39,607 nt of DNA, taken from assembly GCF_000518165.1 (NCBI RefSeq), contig NZ_JADB01000014.1, positions 1-39,607 of the forward strand. Reading direction: 5' to 3'. The notes under the pieces are model-generated. The model was given only the letters and a program-made list of their open reading frames with translations. It did not search any database and had not been told where the DNA came from. Below, one piece after another: positions 38,529 to 39,607 of this stretch. Numbering within the stretch: position 1 is the stretch's first letter; every line of letters starts with the position of its first letter. The stretch is from Bartonella elizabethae F9251 = ATCC 49927 (lineage in GTDB: Bacteria; Pseudomonadota; Alphaproteobacteria; Rhizobiales; Rhizobiaceae). The translations under genes and the position numbers were made by a program.

Positions 38529-38553
38529 AAAGGCAGAAGATTTTTCTGCCTTT
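38529..38553 (-). terminator. Intrinsic terminator of the autotransporter gene
   Basis: AAAGGCAGAA / TTCTGCCTTT, a ten-base-pair stem with a five-base loop. On the minus strand it ends CCTTTTAAT. It lies 28 bases past the stop. Confidence 0.8.
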
Positions 38554-38580
38554 CATATAAAAGTGTACAATGGATCTCTT

Positions 38581-39607
38581 TTAAAAACGGTGGCGCAATC
38601 CAGCAGAGAAACTCGCACCAGAAAAGCCAACTTTTTTAAGCCCATGCTGATAACTAACATCCCCATGAAGAGAAAGTTTTGAAGAAAGACGCGCATTAAA
38701 CCCAAGCCCTGCTTCTAAGTGAGAACCAAAAGAACCTAATTGAAAATCATCTTTAAAAGAAACAAATTGCTTATCTTCAAAACTATGCAAATAAGAAAAC
38801 TTACTATAAAAAGAAATCTCTCGTCCCTCTTGAGAAACATTAAGTGTCTTACTTAAACGCCCACCAACACCCCCCATCCATTGATGAAATTTCCCCAAAT
38901 CAACATCAATCTGATCAACATCATATGCTTGATAAAACTGAAGTTGCTGATACATAACCTGAACCTGTGGATCAAAAACAACACCTTTATACCCTATTGA
39001 AAACCTTCTGCCACTCGTTAAAGATCCACTAAACTCTTTTCCCTTTAACGCCAAAACCTTACCTCGTGCAAGCGTCAAAATATCTCCCTTAAAAAGACCA
39101 TAGGATAATACCCCATCAATATAAAAACCCGCATCATGCCGTAGACTTCCATAAGCCCCAACAGACCATTTGTTTAATGCGCTTTTTTTACTTTGTTCAA
39201 CCTCCTGAGGATATAGAGAAAGATTTCCATAGTTTCCCAAAGCCCCAAAGAGTGTACGCGTATATAAACCCTCCATCTCGTTTAACAAAACACCGGCTTG
39301 CAACGCATTATAATCAAGCTCAGCGCCATAGCCATATTCGAAAGCGGATAAATTGGAAGCATAATGATGGCTTGCCCCATAAGCATGCAGAAAAAAGGCC
39401 GTGTCTTTATTATCTCTTCCAAAAGAATAAAAAGCTCCCCGCATTGTCTCTAACATCTTATTTTGCGTGGTCATCTCCATCAATCCCGCATGGAATAAAG
39501 CATTTGGCAAAAGCAGATACGTTGGCAATTGAGGAACAACAGCTCTAATTCCTTGTTCAGGCTGCCCATCAAACGGGACAGAAAGATGAGACGAAGGATC
39601 AACAGGA
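38581..39607 (-). CDS. Autotransporter beta-domain, C-terminal part (partial at window edge)
   Basis: The last 341 or so residues of a type V secreted protein. The frame stays open to the right edge of the window (reading VDPSSHLSVP… upstream of LPTYLLLPNALFHAGL), so the passenger domain and start lie outside. The beta-barrel is visible as alternating aromatic strands (WSVGAYGSLRHDAGFYIDGV, FSIGYKGVVFDPQVQVMYQQ, GLGFNARLSSKLSLHGDVSY), ending GLRHRF with the terminal Phe required for outer-membrane insertion. In Bartonella these are inducible or surface autotransporters; the passenger's role cannot be judged from this part. Confidence 0.92.
   Translation of the reverse strand, partial: PVDPSSHLSVPFDGQPEQGIRAVVPQLPTYLLLPNALFHAGLMEMTTQNKMLETMRGAFYSFGRDNKDTAFFLHAYGASHHYASNLSAFEYGYGAELDYNALQAGVLLNEMEGLYTRTLFGALGNYGNLSLYPQEVEQSKKSALNKWSVGAYGSLRHDAGFYIDGVLSYGLFKGDILTLARGKVLALKGKEFSGSLTSGRRFSIGYKGVVFDPQVQVMYQQLQFYQAYDVDQIDVDLGKFHQWMGGVGGRLSKTLNVSQEGREISFYSKFSYLHSFEDKQFVSFKDDFQLGSFGSHLEAGLGFNARLSSKLSLHGDVSYQHGLKKVGFSGASFSAGLRHRF

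Overview
The window looks like the chromosome of a Bartonella species (Alphaproteobacteria, Rhizobiales). The reasons are the 5' end of a 16S rRNA gene, AT-rich and gene-poor DNA with long decayed spacers, a Bartonella-type autotransporter end, rhizobial-type gene versions (speF leader, Trm112-like protein, CobW plus WD40 pair), and a repeated leader in front of a small XRE regulator. That leader matches what I remember of the Bartonella-specific Brt RNA / Trp regulator loci. The species cannot be fixed from sequence reading alone.

Layout. 1-560 is the start of an rrn operon on the minus strand, with 16S 5' end, boxA and promoter. 920-4167 holds a Fur-family (Zur-like) regulator and an EmrA/EmrB-type efflux pair. 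4958-7210 holds, on the minus strand, a GNAT acetyltransferase and ornithine decarboxylase behind a long structured speF-type leader. 8303-12920 holds trhO, a KDPG/KHG aldolase (eda), ferredoxin-NADP reductase (fpr) and alanine racemase (alr). The eda/fpr junction carries a 191-bp tandem duplication of the fpr tail. 14021-18610 is a complete glycine-cleavage operon, gcvT-gcvH-gcvP on the minus strand, with promoter, tandem glycine riboswitch and terminator. 18992-19874 holds a Lon-N-like protein and a Trm112-like protein. 20061-21372 is a three-copy 334-bp array of the Brt-like leader, only the last copy of which still feeds an intact xre/trp gene. 21873-24077 holds asd and an exported SH3 protein. 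24595-27148 is the metQ-metN-metI methionine importer, in an order that starts with the binding protein. 28487-30465 holds a MaoC-like hydratase and a COG4091-type oxidoreductase with a SAF domain. 30900-33250 is an extremely AT-rich stretch with two paralogous small membrane proteins. 34649-37428 is a tight creatininase-like / CobW GTPase / WD40 operon, possibly linked to zinc and so to the Zur-like regulator at the other end of the window. The right edge is the C-terminal end of an autotransporter on the minus strand.

About two fifths of the window has no intact gene. These spacers are not random. At least three families of degenerate repeats can be read by eye: a family of about 250 bp near 7.9, 28.2 and 34.0 kb; a gene remnant near 13.4 and 27.7 kb on opposite strands; and a pair near 33.5 and 37.9 kb. 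They look like decayed paralogous sequence. The most interesting item is the Brt-like array, because its three copies allow RNA structure to be compared inside one locus and because the intact copy has two mutually exclusive stems upstream of the regulator's ribosome binding site.
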